In this document: piece after piece, positions 1 to 10,030 of the stretch | How the letters are laid out: each line of letters begins with the position of its first letter | How positions within the stretch are numbered: position 1 is the stretch's first letter | Source: Opitutaceae bacterium | Lineage (GTDB): Bacteria; Verrucomicrobiota; Verrucomicrobiia; Opitutales; Opitutaceae | DNA length: 64,000 bases | NCBI GenBank assembly: GCA_015075305.1 | Contig: JABTUS010000007.1 | Span: 62,001 to 126,000, forward strand | Direction: 5' to 3' | Notes under the pieces: model-generated | Database searches by the model: none | What the model saw: the letters and a program-made list of their open reading frames with translations, nothing else | Told to the model about the DNA's origin: nothing | Position numbers and translations under genes: made by a program

Positions 1-2982
1 GGTGTTGATGAGGCGTTGATAGCGGGCGTAGTCGGGAACATCGATGTTCGGGTTGTAACGCTTCTGCACGTCGACATACCCCCCGCCTAGCAGATCGGTC
101 ACCTGACCGTAGACCGAGATGCGCTTGGTGAGGGAGTATTCCATGCTGATGGTGTCCCGATTCTTTGCGCCCGCCCAGAAGTAGTCACCGGTGGATCCGG
201 TTTGCTCACGCCGGGTTTCACCCAGGTAGGACATGTTGAACTTGAAGGAGAAACGCGGACGAACGAGATTGAAGCCGTAGCTGAGGGTCTCGGGGTTGAA
301 ACCGCTGAAATCCGCGAGCGCGCTTCCGTCAAGTTCGAGGCGCGTGTAGTTGACGAAAACCTGGAAGCCGCGCGCCCAGGTTGGAAGAAATGTGAGCGAA
401 TGACGATAACCCAGCTCGAATCCGCGGATGCGCGCCTGTCCGGCGTTGATGCGCTCGACGATCACGTAGTTGTTCAGGGAAGGATCGCCGCCATACAGGT
501 TCACTTCGGCGAGTGTGGCCGGACGGCTGCTGAGGCCGAAGAAGTCATCGATGTCCTTCTGGAAGATGCTGACCGAACCATAGCTGTTTGTTGAGAGATA
601 GGTTTCGAGGGACAGATCGTAGTTGTTTGCGGTCCAGGGCTTCAGGCCGGTCTTCACGAGGGTGATCTCGCGGTCTCCGTTGGAGTTTTCCGTGGATGCG
701 ACGCTTGCGCGCGGCATGATGTACTCCATGTCAGGGCGTGCGATTGTGCGCGCGTAGGCTGTTCGCACCGTGAATCTGTCGTTCAGCCGGTAGCTGGCGT
801 TCAGGCTCGGATAAAGCCCCTGATAGCTTCCCTCGGAGGCGAGTCTGAGCAATTCATCCTTCAGCGGTCCCTTCGTCTTGTCCTTGGTGTGCTCGTAGCG
901 CGCGCCGGTGACAATGTTCATGCGACCGTCGAGCAGGCGGAAGTCGGCGCGAATGTAGGCCGAGGAAACGCGTTCCTTCACGCGGAAGGTGTTGTTAATC
1001 TTGTTCCGCGTGTTGGTCGATTGTTCCGTGAAGTACTCCGGATGCGCCTGGACCAGGTTGTAAACCAGAGTCGGGCTGATTCGCTTGATTGTAGCGCCCG
1101 CGCTTTGAGGGACATAGGTGAACAGATCAGGGTCGACGATTTCGTAGTTGGATGCCTGACGCACTGCTGCGGATGAGCCCGAACGAAAATTGTAGGCCTT
1201 GGTGTTCCAGTCGGAGCGCTGGGTTTCCTCGGAGAGCAGGGCTCCGATCTTGAGTGCCGTCAGGCCTGTGTTGCCGAAGGTGCGCTGAAGGTTCGCAAAA
1301 AGATTCCGCCGCGTGTTGCGAAAGCTGAAGTCGGTGTTTGTTATCGAGGCCAGCGAGTAGAGGTTGGCGTCGGTCCAGTCGATCGGTTTTCCGCCGCTGG
1401 TCACCGTGAGTTGCGCGGGAACATTGCTCGCCACCCTGTCCGGATCGGGATGGATGCCGTCTCCACGGATCGCGAGTCCCGCGAGATTGGCGATCGTGAT
1501 GCCTGTATAGCCGTCGTTGTCGAAATTCTCGACCTGCGTGCTCGAATAGGAATAGCCGGCGTCAAACTTGTAGTCGCGCTTCCTGAGCTCGTACTTGAGG
1601 CTGGCGGTCTGGTTGGAATTGTTGCGCTGGATGAAGCCGTTCGCCTGCTGGATGTTGCCCCCTGCCTTGCCCTCGACATAGTCGGGACCACCCGTGATTC
1701 CGGAGCCGTAGGTTGACACGTAGAGATCGGCGACGGCCTGCGAGGCCGCGCGTTCGCGCGCCTGAAAGGTTGCGCTGAGCAGCGAGTTTTCCGTCAGGCG
1801 GTAGTCCGCCTTGATCTGACCGGAGCGGATTGCCGCCACCTGGGGCACCACGCGATACCGCGAGTTCGTCTGGACATACGTTGAAGGATTCCAGGTGGCG
1901 ATCGTGGTGTCGTTGTGAATGTAGCGCAGGATCTGGGAGCCCGAAAGCGATATCGCCAGCCTGTCGTTCACAGGCTTGAGGTAGCTGAAGGTCAGCGATG
2001 GCAGGATGTGGCCCGCGGAATGGGCGCCGCCAAAGAGGGGAATGGGCATCCCGATGTCGCGACCCTTGAAGTTCCACGGGTAGTCGCCCCTGAACGTGCT
2101 GTACACGTTGTAGTTGAGCAGCGGCTTGCGTCGGTTCAGTGCGCTGTTGCTGATGATGTTTATCGTGCCGCCAATGCCGCTTGCGGGCATGTCGGGAGTC
2201 GGCACCTTTGATACCTCGATGCGCGAAATGTTGTCCGTCGCCACCATTGACAGACTGGTTGCCCGGGTGGCGCTGGTCGTCTCTCCACCCGCGAGCATCG
2301 CTCCGTCGCTCATGATGCTGGTCGTGCTGCCAGGCATGCCGCGAACGGAAACGCCGACCGGGATCGAGGCGGAATAGTCGACCGACACCCCTGGGATGTG
2401 CTTCAGAAATTCACCGAGGTTGCCGTCGGTCGCGTAGCCATACTCGTCAAAAGCCACGACATTCTTGATGTTGGTGGAATTGCGCTGTTCGTTGATGGCC
2501 AGGTTTTGCGCGCTCATCTCGCGTTGTTCGACCACTGACACCGCCTGCATTTCGACAACACCGCCTGAGGCGTCGCGCGACGGCCTTGAGAGGCTGATTT
2601 CCAGGCTCGCGGTGCCGCCGGCGGTCACGTCGACGCTTGTAAGCTTGTCGGCCAGGCCAGGATAGCGGACATGAACCTGTACGCTTCCGGCCGGCACGTC
2701 GCGCAGGCGGAAAGTGCCGCTTTCGTCCGTGAGGGCCTCGATCAACGTGCCCTCAACCTTGACGCTGGCGTTGAAGAGGTAGCGCTCGCCGGTCGCGTCA
2801 TAGACTCTTCCGGTGACGGTGCCCGCTGCCTCCTGCTGGGCAAAGGCTGCGGGAGCCGCGAGAAACAGCAGGGCCACTGTCAGTGCGGCCAAGGCGGCAG
2901 GCATCGAGATTTGGAGGACTGGGATTCCCCGTTGTGGAAGACCTTGGGGGTGAGTCCGACGTGGTGAGGTGTCTTTCGTCAT
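1..2982 (-). CDS. TonB-dependent receptor, 3' end outside the window
   Basis: Outer-membrane receptor for TonB-driven uptake; substrate unknown. The frame is open from the ATG at 2982 to base 1 (994 codons) without a stop, so the C-terminal barrel end is missing. The N-terminus has a basic stretch and a hydrophobic segment ending AAPAAFAQ (about residues 28-49), which I read as a signal peptide; Met27 is an alternative start. Residues about 53-130 form a carboxypeptidase-regulatory-like domain (TGRVYDATGERY, FRLRDVPAG). A possible TonB box (MQAVSVVEQRE) is followed by a plug domain with typical motifs (IPGVSVDY, VRGMPGS, SGIGGTINII). The visible part ends in barrel-like sequence. Such receptors are abundant in Opitutaceae. 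It is divergent from a sulfatase gene, which may hint at a sulfated glycan substrate; that link is inference. Confidence 0.9.
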   Translation of the reverse strand, partial: MTKDTSPRRTHPQGLPQRGIPVLQISMPAALAALTVALLFLAAPAAFAQQEAAGTVTGRVYDATGERYLFNASVKVEGTLIEALTDESGTFRLRDVPAGSVQVHVRYPGLADKLTSVDVTAGGTASLEISLSRPSRDASGGVVEMQAVSVVEQREMSAQNLAINEQRNSTNIKNVVAFDEYGYATDGNLGEFLKHIPGVSVDYSASIPVGVSVRGMPGSTTSIMSDGAMLAGGETTSATRATSLSMVATDNISRIEVSKVPTPDMPASGIGGTINIISNSALNRRKPLLNYNVYSTFRGDYPWNFKGRDIGMPIPLFGGAHSAGHILPSLTFSYLKPVNDRLAISLSGSQILRYIHNDTTIATWNPSTYVQTNSRYRVVPQVAAIRSGQIKADYRLTENSLLSATFQARERAASQAVADLYVSTYGSGITGGPDYVEGKAGGNIQQANGFIQRNNSNQTASLKYELRKRDYKFDAGYSYSSTQVENFDNDGYTGITIANLAGLAIRGDGIHPDPDRVASNVPAQLTVTSGGKPIDWTDANLYSLASITNTDFSFRNTRRNLFANLQRTFGNTGLTALKIGALLSEETQRSDWNTKAYNFRSGSSAAVRQASNYEIVDPDLFTYVPQSAGATIKRISPTLVYNLVQAHPEYFTEQSTNTRNKINNTFRVKERVSSAYIRADFRLLDGRMNIVTGARYEHTKDKTKGPLKDELLRLASEGSYQGLYPSLNASYRLNDRFTVRTAYARTIARPDMEYIMPRASVASTENSNGDREITLVKTGLKPWTANNYDLSLETYLSTNSYGSVSIFQKDIDDFFGLSSRPATLAEVNLYGGDPSLNNYVIVERINAGQARIRGFELGYRHSLTFLPTWARGFQVFVNYTRLELDGSALADFSGFNPETLSYGFNLVRPRFSFKFNMSYLGETRREQTGSTGDYFWAGAKNRDTISMEYSLTKRISVYGQVTDLLGGGYVDVQKRYNPNIDVPDYARYQRLINT

Positions 2983-3359
2983 GGTTTCAGTGGCTGGGTT
3001 GTTTGAAAGGCAGGGGACGCGGAATGATCGAGGTGACATGAGGCTGGCTCTCCCTTGGCAATCATCTTCACCATTCCCGGGGGTAACTCTCATGCATTGT
3101 AATGGTCATATTTGCTGACAAGTTGTCCTCAACCAGTGGGAGATCCACGTGCGCCGGTCCCAGGCATTCGGGGATTTGACCATTCTGGAGATCCACAGTT
3201 TCACGGTTGGCGTGGCTGACTGGCGATTGCGACGCTGGCCAATGAATTTTCCCAGTTTGCATTCTGGTCCTGCAAAGGATTCCGCGATGGCATTGTGAGT
3301 GCGAGGCAAGGAAGTCACTCTCAAGCGACCTCAACCCGCCGACGCAGCATCTCCCTTCC
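2983..3359. other. Intergenic region between divergent receptor and sulfatase genes
   Basis: These 377 bases separate the two divergent starts and should hold both promoters. I see no convincing gene, RNA or palindrome; short open frames here show no recognisable protein. No clear Shine-Dalgarno sequence precedes the sulfatase ATG. Confidence 0.5.
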
Positions 3360-4892
3360 ATGCCGAACCCCCCCAACATTCTGCTCCTGCTCAGCGACCA
3401 GCACAATGCCACCATGGCCGGATTTGCCGGAGACCGGGTGGTACGCACCCGGAACCTGGATGCGCTGGCGACCCGAAGCGTCCGGTGTGCGACGACGCTC
3501 TGCGCGTCTCCCGTGTGCACACCTTCGCGCATGTCGATGCTGACGGGAAAGGAGCCTCATCGGTGCGCTGCATGGAACAATCATTGGATGATCTTCCCCG
3601 AACATGCCACCTGGCCGGGACATTTCGCCGCTCATGGCTATACGACCGTGCTTGTGGGAAAGATGCATTTTGGCGGACGCGACCAGTATCAAGGGTTCCA
3701 GCACCGCCCTTATGGGGACCTTCGACACGGACTTGGACATCAGCCTGAACCCATCGATTTGTTCCCCGGCTATGCCCATGTGCGCAGCGCGGGGGTGAGT
3801 GAGATTCCGGAGAGCCTGATGCAGGATGTGGTTGTCGTGCGGGAGACCCGGTCGTTCCTGCTCGAGCATCAGAGTCAGCATCCAGACCGACCCTGGTTTG
3901 CATGCGCCTCGTTCTCGCGTCCTCACAGTCCCCTGACGGCGCCCGGGAGGTACATCCGCCGCTACACGGACAAGGTGCCGCTTCCGAATCTGGCGGAGGG
4001 CGAGCCGGGCTGCCTTGAGCCTTTTGCGCGTTTGGCCGTCCCCTCGGAACATCCCTCGAGGGAGGAGGAGCGGCGGGCGCTCGAGGCCTATTACGCGAGC
4101 ATCGACTTCCTCGACGACTGCATCGGTGAACTGCTGGCGTCTCTGGATCGGTCGGGGCTGCTGGACAATACGATCGTGATCTACACGTCTGACCACGGTG
4201 AAATGGCGGGAAGTCATGGTCTCTGGGGCAAGCGAGTCTACTACGAGTCCTCCGTGGCGGTGCCCCTGCTGGTTTCCGGGCCGGGCGTGAAACCCGGTGC
4301 CCATGTCTGGCACGATCCGGTCTCCCTGATCGATCTCTTTCCGACCACCTGCGCACTTGCCGGCCTGCCCATTCCTTTGGGTCTGGATGGGATCGATCAG
4401 AGCCCGGCGCTCCGCGATCCGGAAGGCGCCGCTGCCCCGAGAGCGTTCGCCAGTTCGTCCTACTTTGACTATGGCATCCGCATCAATCGGCCGCGCAGCG
4501 CGGACGATGCGCCCGCGAGAGCCATGCGCCTGGTGCGCACCCGTGGCTGGAAATTCGTGCAGGTTGAGAAGGGCGCCGAGCTGCTTTTCAATCTTCGGGA
4601 GGATCCGGAGGAACGATTGAACCGGATGGCGGAAGCGGCCCAGGCCGGGCGCATTGATTCCATGCGGGCAATGCTGGAGCAGGGGTTCAGCTGGGAAGCC
4701 GCTCACAGGCAGCTCGAGGCCGACCGTCTGCGTGTTCCCGAGCACCTGTCAGGCATGCGCCCGAGCACGCCGAACCAGTACACGCTTCGAGACGGGCGGA
4801 TCTGCGACGCGGAAACCGGGCTCTACGATGCGCGCTGGCTTTACATTCCACCTGAAGCCACGGGGGGCATCATTCCGCAGATGAAGGGGTGA
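3360..4892 (+). CDS. Type I sulfatase (formylglycine-dependent)
   Basis: Predicted to hydrolyse sulfate esters. The 510-residue length is normal for the family. The active-site signature C-T-P-S-R lies at residues 53-57 followed by MSMLTGK; Cys53 is the residue expected to be oxidised to formylglycine. Asp13 in LLLLSDQHN is a typical metal ligand, and TSDHGEMAGSHGLWGK near residue 280 carries the second metal-binding Asp/His pair and a catalytic Lys. No signal peptide is visible, so it may be cytoplasmic or its start may be misjudged. The maturation enzyme is not in the window. It is divergent from the TonB-dependent receptor, suggesting but not proving a shared role in sulfated substrate use. 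The substrate cannot be told from sequence; choline-sulfatase-like and glycan sulfatases are both possible. Confidence 0.9.
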   Translation: MPNPPNILLLLSDQHNATMAGFAGDRVVRTRNLDALATRSVRCATTLCASPVCTPSRMSMLTGKEPHRCAAWNNHWMIFPEHATWPGHFAAHGYTTVLVGKMHFGGRDQYQGFQHRPYGDLRHGLGHQPEPIDLFPGYAHVRSAGVSEIPESLMQDVVVVRETRSFLLEHQSQHPDRPWFACASFSRPHSPLTAPGRYIRRYTDKVPLPNLAEGEPGCLEPFARLAVPSEHPSREEERRALEAYYASIDFLDDCIGELLASLDRSGLLDNTIVIYTSDHGEMAGSHGLWGKRVYYESSVAVPLLVSGPGVKPGAHVWHDPVSLIDLFPTTCALAGLPIPLGLDGIDQSPALRDPEGAAAPRAFASSSYFDYGIRINRPRSADDAPARAMRLVRTRGWKFVQVEKGAELLFNLREDPEERLNRMAEAAQAGRIDSMRAMLEQGFSWEAAHRQLEADRLRVPEHLSGMRPSTPNQYTLRDGRICDAETGLYDARWLYIPPEATGGIIPQMKG

Positions 4893-5515
4893 ATCGGAGC
4901 TGGACCACGGATCGACGCGGATACGGGCCGGATGAAAGGCATTGGAGTTTATCCACAGATGGAGCCGGATGAATACCGGATGGACTGAGGCCGGAATGTT
5001 GTAGGAGGGATGAGATGACTTACGGAGGGGGGATGCGAGCAAGACTGGGGGATGCGAGCAGTGATGGAGGGGCACGCTCCGTCGTGCCCTGGGGACGTGC
5101 GTCGCGAAACGGCGCTGGTCGGTTTCACGCGAAGGCGCAAAGCACGCGAAGGAGGCGTACGGAAGGATTTCATGCGGAGACGCGGAGGTGGATTTCGAGA
5201 TGAGTGTCGCGGTGGGTTGATCGCCGATCTCTGGCAGCGATCTGGCGTTGTGGCGCGAAGCGCGAACCCAGGTCACGACGGAGCGTGCCCCTCCAACGGA
5301 GGGGGGATGGTAGCGATCTGGCGTTGTGGCGCGACGTGCGTTCCCTGGGCATGACGATGCATGCCCCTGCATTGAGCTTTTGGTATATTCTCAGCGTGAA
5401 AACTTTGGGCCTCTGACCACAGCGCAGTTTTGATCACTGCGGGCTGGAAGCCCGGGCAACGCGGCGGCGCAATATCTGGGTTGCGGCGTGCGCTGGAATT
5501 TGCGGCGATGGGAAC
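4893..5515. repeat. Repeat-rich intergenic region with inverted and direct repeats
   Basis: No gene is evident in these 623 bases. A 22-bp sequence at 5065-5086 (TGGAGGGGCACGCTCCGTCG plus TG) recurs as an exact inverted copy at 5274-5295. A 23-bp direct repeat (AGCGATCTGGCGTTGTGGCG plus CGA) occurs at 5236-5258 and 5312-5334. The stretch near 5345-5370 resembles 33237-33270 (shared CCCTGGGCATGACGA and GCCCCT-CATT), so this is a dispersed repeat family of the genome. Long open frames here are a by-product of high GC. Confidence 0.6.
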
Positions 5516-6961
5516 ATGAGATTTGTACACGGGTGGCGGCTCCTGATTCTGGGTACTGCGTTCGCGGGCGGGGTGCTGGCGCAGACATCCAAGGACGATG
5601 TGCTTGCGCGCATCGATCGGGAGCAGGCTCCGTACACGGCCATCATGAACAGGATCTGGGAACTCGCCGAGGTGGGCTTCAAGGAGACCCGGAGTTCGGC
5701 GCTGCTGCAGGAGCGGCTCAAGGCGGATGGCTTCAAGGTGGAGGCGGGAGTCGCCGGCATGCCGACGGCCTTTGTGGCAGCGTATGGCTCGGGCCGGCCC
5801 GTCATCGGAATCCTCGCCGAATACGACGCGCTGCCGGGAATTTCTCAGGAGGGTGTGCCTGAAAAGAAGGCGCGTCCCGGATCCACCGCCGCCCATGCCT
5901 GCGGGCACCATGCGTTTGGCGCAGGCTCGATCGAGGCGGCGGCGGCGATCGCCTCCTGGCTGAAGGCGACAGGCCGGCCGGGCACGCTGCGCGTTTACGG
6001 CTGTCCCGCGGAGGAGGGCGGATCCGGCAAGGTCTATCTGGTGCGCGCGGGTCTGTTCAATGACGTCGACGCCGTGCTTCACTGGCACCCGGGCGATGGA
6101 AACGGAGTCACCACCGGCCCGACCAAGGCCAACATTTCCGCCAAGTTCCGGTTCACCGGCGTGGCGTCCCACGCATCGGCGGCGCCGGAACGGGGAAGGT
6201 CGGCGCTGGATGGCGTGGAGTCGATGGATTACATGGTCAACATGATGCGGGAGCACGTGCCGCAGGATGTGCGTATCCACTACGTCATTACGCGGGGCGG
6301 CGAGGCGCCGAATGTCGTCCCGGCGTTCGCCGAGTCCTACTACTATGTCCGCCACCGCGACCGGCGCATTGTGCGCGAGGTGTTTGAGCGCGTCACCCAG
6401 GCGGCGAAGGGAGCCGCGATGGGCACGGGCACGTCGGTGAGCTGGGAGATCACGGGCGGTGTGCACGACCTGCTGCCGAACGAGGCGCTGGCGAAGGTGG
6501 CGCAGGCAAATCTGGAGCGTGTCGGCGGGTTTTCCTATGATGAATCCGAGAAGCGCTTTGCGGCGGAACTGGGCAGGACGTTCATCGGCGGACGCACGGC
6601 GGCGGTTGAGCTGGCCCGCGCGATTCAGCCGCTGAAGATCGACCCAAATGGTGAGGGCGGTGGATCGACGGATGTGGGGGACGTCAGTTATGTGGTGCCG
6701 ACGGTTGGCGTGCGCACGGCCACGTGGGTGCCCGGCACGCCGGCGCACAGCTGGCAGGCCGCCGCCTGCGGCGCCACGACCATCTGTGTCAAGGGCCGGC
6801 TCATGGCGTCAAAGGCGCTCGCGCTCACAGCGATGGACCTCTTTTCCGAACCGAAGGTTTTGTCGGAAGCCAGGGCTGAGCTCCTGCGCCGGCGCGGGGA
6901 GGATTTCAAGTACGAGCCGCTGCTCGGCGATCGCGCTCCGGCCTTGAACTATCGGGACTGA
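5516..6961 (+). CDS. Exported M20D-family amidohydrolase (AbgB-like)
   Basis: Predicted zinc-dependent hydrolase acting on an N-acyl amino acid or aminobenzoyl-glutamate-like amide. The 481-residue protein begins with a signal peptide (hydrophobic residues 8-20, cleavage near LAQ). AEYDALPG at 101-108, HACGHH at 127-132 and PAEEGGSGK at 164-172 are the metal-binding and catalytic motifs of the M20D group; a dimerisation domain follows in the middle (VASHASAAPERGRSALD). Sequence and length fit AbgB-type proteins rather than peptidase T. The gene stands alone on its strand, and its 3' end overlaps the 3' end of the convergent glnD by 13 bases. Substrate is unknown. Confidence 0.9.
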   Translation: MRFVHGWRLLILGTAFAGGVLAQTSKDDVLARIDREQAPYTAIMNRIWELAEVGFKETRSSALLQERLKADGFKVEAGVAGMPTAFVAAYGSGRPVIGILAEYDALPGISQEGVPEKKARPGSTAAHACGHHAFGAGSIEAAAAIASWLKATGRPGTLRVYGCPAEEGGSGKVYLVRAGLFNDVDAVLHWHPGDGNGVTTGPTKANISAKFRFTGVASHASAAPERGRSALDGVESMDYMVNMMREHVPQDVRIHYVITRGGEAPNVVPAFAESYYYVRHRDRRIVREVFERVTQAAKGAAMGTGTSVSWEITGGVHDLLPNEALAKVAQANLERVGGFSYDESEKRFAAELGRTFIGGRTAAVELARAIQPLKIDPNGEGGGSTDVGDVSYVVPTVGVRTATWVPGTPAHSWQAAACGATTICVKGRLMASKALALTAMDLFSEPKVLSEARAELLRRRGEDFKYEPLLGDRAPALNYRD

Positions 6962-9786
6962 ACTTCCACGGGTGCGGGCGCAGGTGCGGGCTCGACCCGA
7001 GGAGTGATGACGTCGGTCAGCGCCTCCTTAAGCGCCTGGAGGCGCGCTGTCTCGGTCGCGGGGCTGTGGTTGGCGTTTTCGATGTAGAAGGTGTCGATGG
7101 CCACGCCGTGCTCTGTGCCAACGCGGGCGAAGGTGATGTCGAAGCCGTGATCGCTGATCGCTTTGCCCAGCCGGAAAAGCAGGCCGATCTCGTCGCGCGC
7201 CTGGATCTCCACGATCGTGCGCTGCATGGAGGCCTCGTGATAGACCTCGACGATCGGGGGAAACGACGTCTGCATCGCATCGTTGCCCTTCTTTGTGCTG
7301 GAGAGGTAGCGACCCGTTGAGGCCAGACGGCGCGCCTGCGCCTGGATGTCGGGCAGGAGATCCTTGTCCTGGACCAGCGCGGCGTCGACGGTTCGCGCAA
7401 ACGTCTCCTGCGCCTGCGTGCTCTGAACGACACCGCGCCCGGGCTCCACGACAAAGAAGGTGTCGATCGCGATGTTGTCGCTGCGGGAGATGACCTTGGC
7501 GCTGAGGATGGACAAACCGGCGACGCTGAACGCGCCGGCGAGCCTGTAGAAGAGCCCGGCACGATCCCAGGTCACAACATTGACAACCGTGAAGGAGCGA
7601 TTGATGTCATCCTTCCAATTGATGACGGGTTTGAGAGTGCCGGTTGATTCGACGTCCGCGATCGAATGCAGCAGGCGGTTCACCATCTGGATGTGGAGGG
7701 AGATCTTACCCGTTTCGGTGTGAATGAAATAGCGCTCCGGCAGCAGATGGAAATGCGCGTCGATCTCGTCGTGACTGATGCCCGGTATGCCCTTGCTGAC
7801 GAGTTCCCGGTGGATCGACTCAAGACGCTGCGAATTTCGAGCGGCGAGTTCCGCGCCATGCAGCAGGCGCTCCAGCGTGCTGCGGAAGAGCGCTGTGTGA
7901 AGGCTGTCCTTGTAGCCGTTCCAGAGCCCGCTGGCGGTGCCGCGCGCGTCGCAGAAGGTGTGGACGTAGAGGTAGCGCAGGCGGTCGGCGTCGCCGACGA
8001 CCTCGGCGAAGGCGGCCGCTGTGTCGGGATCATCGACATCCCGCTTCTGCCAGAAGCGCGTCATCACGAGGTGATTCTTGATGACAAACACGACGAACTC
8101 GCGGCTTGTGGCGTCCACCTCCATGCGTTCGAGGAGCGGCCCCGCGATGGCCACGCCGCTTTCAGCGTGTCCCTTGATGCCGCGGGCCTTTCCGATGTCG
8201 TGAAGCAGGAGAATGAGGTAGAGCAGCGTCGGCTCGGGCGTCTCGTGGAGCGTCGAGCGGTACTTCAGGCTGACGGGATCCGCCTCGGTGAAGATGTAGT
8301 CGAGCTCGCGGATGGCGTTCAGCGTGTGGATGTCCGCGGTATAGCGGTGATAGAACTCGTGCTGCACGAGGCAGGTCAGCGCATCGAATTCCGGAATGAA
8401 GCGGCCGAGCACGCCCAGTTCGTGCATCGAGGACAGCGTCGGGTGGACCGCGCCGGACTGCTGGAGTATGGCGCGGAAGGATATGTTTGCGTCGCGCGAC
8501 TGCTGGACATGGCGGGTCAGCAGCGGAAGCGCATCCCGGATCAGTCCCTGGAGGGCGAAGTCGGGATTTGCACCCAGTTGCTGGCAGTGCCGGAACACGC
8601 GGATGATGCGGACGGGGTCGGCCTTGAAGACGTCGGTCGATTCGGCGGCAAGTTCGCTGCCCCGCAGGATGAAGCCATCGATTCGTTTTGTTTTTTCGAA
8701 ACGTCTGGCGCGGATTGCGTCGCGAAACGAGGTGAGGATGCCGCTGGAGTTGTCCAGCGTGAGGGCGAGCCGGCTTTCTATCAGGCGCGAGACGCGATGG
8801 ATGGTCTGCGCCGCGCGGTAGTAGTCGCGCATGAACTGCTCGACTCGGCCGAGCACGTCCTGGTTCGTGTAGCCGAGTCCGAGCGCGATCTTGGGCTGCA
8901 CGTCGAGCGCGAGCACTTCCGTGGCGCGCTTGCTTTGAAAATGCAGCTCGTTGCGGACGCGGTGAAGAAACGTGTAGGCGCGCTGGAAGTCGCGCACTTC
9001 ATTCTGGCGCAGGTAGGACGACGTGACGAGCTCGTCGAGCGAGGTGATGCCGAGCTTCACGCGGGCCATCCACAGTGTGTTCTGGTAGTCGCGCAAACCG
9101 CCGACACCGTTCTTGATGTCGGGCTCCTGCATGAAAACGGTGTCTCCGTATTTCGCGCGCCGGGAGGACTGGTCGGCCAGGCGTGCGGCGATGTAGCCGC
9201 GCGGATTTTCCTCGGTGTAGAAGGCGCGGTAGGCGGAGGCAAATGATTCGAAGAGACCGGACGAGCCCGCGACCAGACGCGATTCAAGGAGCGCGGTCTT
9301 GGTTTGGATGTCGGCGCGCGCCTCGGCGAAGGTTTCGTCGACGGTGCGAATGGAGTGCCCGACCTTGAGTCCGCAATCCCAGAGAATGTAGAGGATCTCG
9401 TTGCTGAGATGTTCCTGCAGCGGCTTGATCGCCCTGGGGTCCGCTTTCGACGGGAAGAGGAAGAGCACATCGATGTCGCTCAACGGGCTGAGTTCGCTGC
9501 GTCCGTACCCGCCGAGTGCGATCAGTGCGACGGGTGATGGCGTGTCCCCGTGCGCGCGGACGTAGGAGGCCATCGCGTAGTCGAACAGGTGGCGGAGGAG
9601 GATGTCGACCATCGCCGCGCGGGCGTTGGCGGTTTCCAGGCCGTTGGCACCGGCGTCGTGATGCATGCGAATCATCGCGCTTTCCAGGCGCAGAAACGTC
9701 CGGCAGGCGGCCAGCCGCTGGGCGGTGGAGACCTCGCCTTCAAAATTGAGGCGTTCGCGTGCGTGCTTTTGAATGCGGCCGATCAT
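6949..9786 (-). CDS. glnD: Bifunctional PII uridylyltransferase / uridylyl-removing enzyme
   Basis: GlnD senses glutamine and adds or removes UMP on the PII signalling protein, controlling nitrogen assimilation in the cytoplasm. The 945-residue protein shows all expected domains in order: a nucleotidyltransferase domain with GGYGRSELSPLSDIDVLFLF at about 92-111 (metal ligands Asp104 and Asp106), a GlnD helical linker, an HD phosphohydrolase domain (LLLHDIGKARGIKGHAESG) and two C-terminal ACT domains (VVTWDRAGLFYRLAGAFSV; IEIQARDEIGLLFRLGKAIS). It is slightly longer than the usual 850-900 residues. It is divergent from valS across a 244-base gap that should hold both promoters, and no PII gene is nearby. 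Confidence 0.95.
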   Translation of the reverse strand: MIGRIQKHARERLNFEGEVSTAQRLAACRTFLRLESAMIRMHHDAGANGLETANARAAMVDILLRHLFDYAMASYVRAHGDTPSPVALIALGGYGRSELSPLSDIDVLFLFPSKADPRAIKPLQEHLSNEILYILWDCGLKVGHSIRTVDETFAEARADIQTKTALLESRLVAGSSGLFESFASAYRAFYTEENPRGYIAARLADQSSRRAKYGDTVFMQEPDIKNGVGGLRDYQNTLWMARVKLGITSLDELVTSSYLRQNEVRDFQRAYTFLHRVRNELHFQSKRATEVLALDVQPKIALGLGYTNQDVLGRVEQFMRDYYRAAQTIHRVSRLIESRLALTLDNSSGILTSFRDAIRARRFEKTKRIDGFILRGSELAAESTDVFKADPVRIIRVFRHCQQLGANPDFALQGLIRDALPLLTRHVQQSRDANISFRAILQQSGAVHPTLSSMHELGVLGRFIPEFDALTCLVQHEFYHRYTADIHTLNAIRELDYIFTEADPVSLKYRSTLHETPEPTLLYLILLLHDIGKARGIKGHAESGVAIAGPLLERMEVDATSREFVVFVIKNHLVMTRFWQKRDVDDPDTAAAFAEVVGDADRLRYLYVHTFCDARGTASGLWNGYKDSLHTALFRSTLERLLHGAELAARNSQRLESIHRELVSKGIPGISHDEIDAHFHLLPERYFIHTETGKISLHIQMVNRLLHSIADVESTGTLKPVINWKDDINRSFTVVNVVTWDRAGLFYRLAGAFSVAGLSILSAKVISRSDNIAIDTFFVVEPGRGVVQSTQAQETFARTVDAALVQDKDLLPDIQAQARRLASTGRYLSSTKKGNDAMQTSFPPIVEVYHEASMQRTIVEIQARDEIGLLFRLGKAISDHGFDITFARVGTEHGVAIDTFYIENANHSPATETARLQALKEALTDVITPRVEPAPAPAPVEVQSR

Positions 9787-10030
9787 CGGGTGCGGGCTGT
9801 GCCGAATGGAGGAAGTTCAGAGGAACGCAGCAAAGCCGGTTTGTCGCGAATTCTTTGTTGATGCGCGAGGAGCATCGCGGGGATGGATCTTTCAAGTTAC
9901 TTGTGAATAATAATTAACAAATCTCTGCTGCGCGAGGGAGACCGGCGCATGCGCACGGCTCGCGCGGTCCCGCTTGCCGCTTGCGTCAGGAGATGCGCGG
10001 CGGTTGGATTTTCGATTCAACGTTAAAGAC

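Noticed and set aside
3321-4745. 474-codon open frame antisense to the sulfatase gene
   Set aside because: Composition shadow; the sulfatase signature on the other strand is unambiguous.
7666-9246. 526-codon open frame antisense to glnD
   Set aside because: No recognisable domain and fully inside glnD; the result of GC-rich codon bias.
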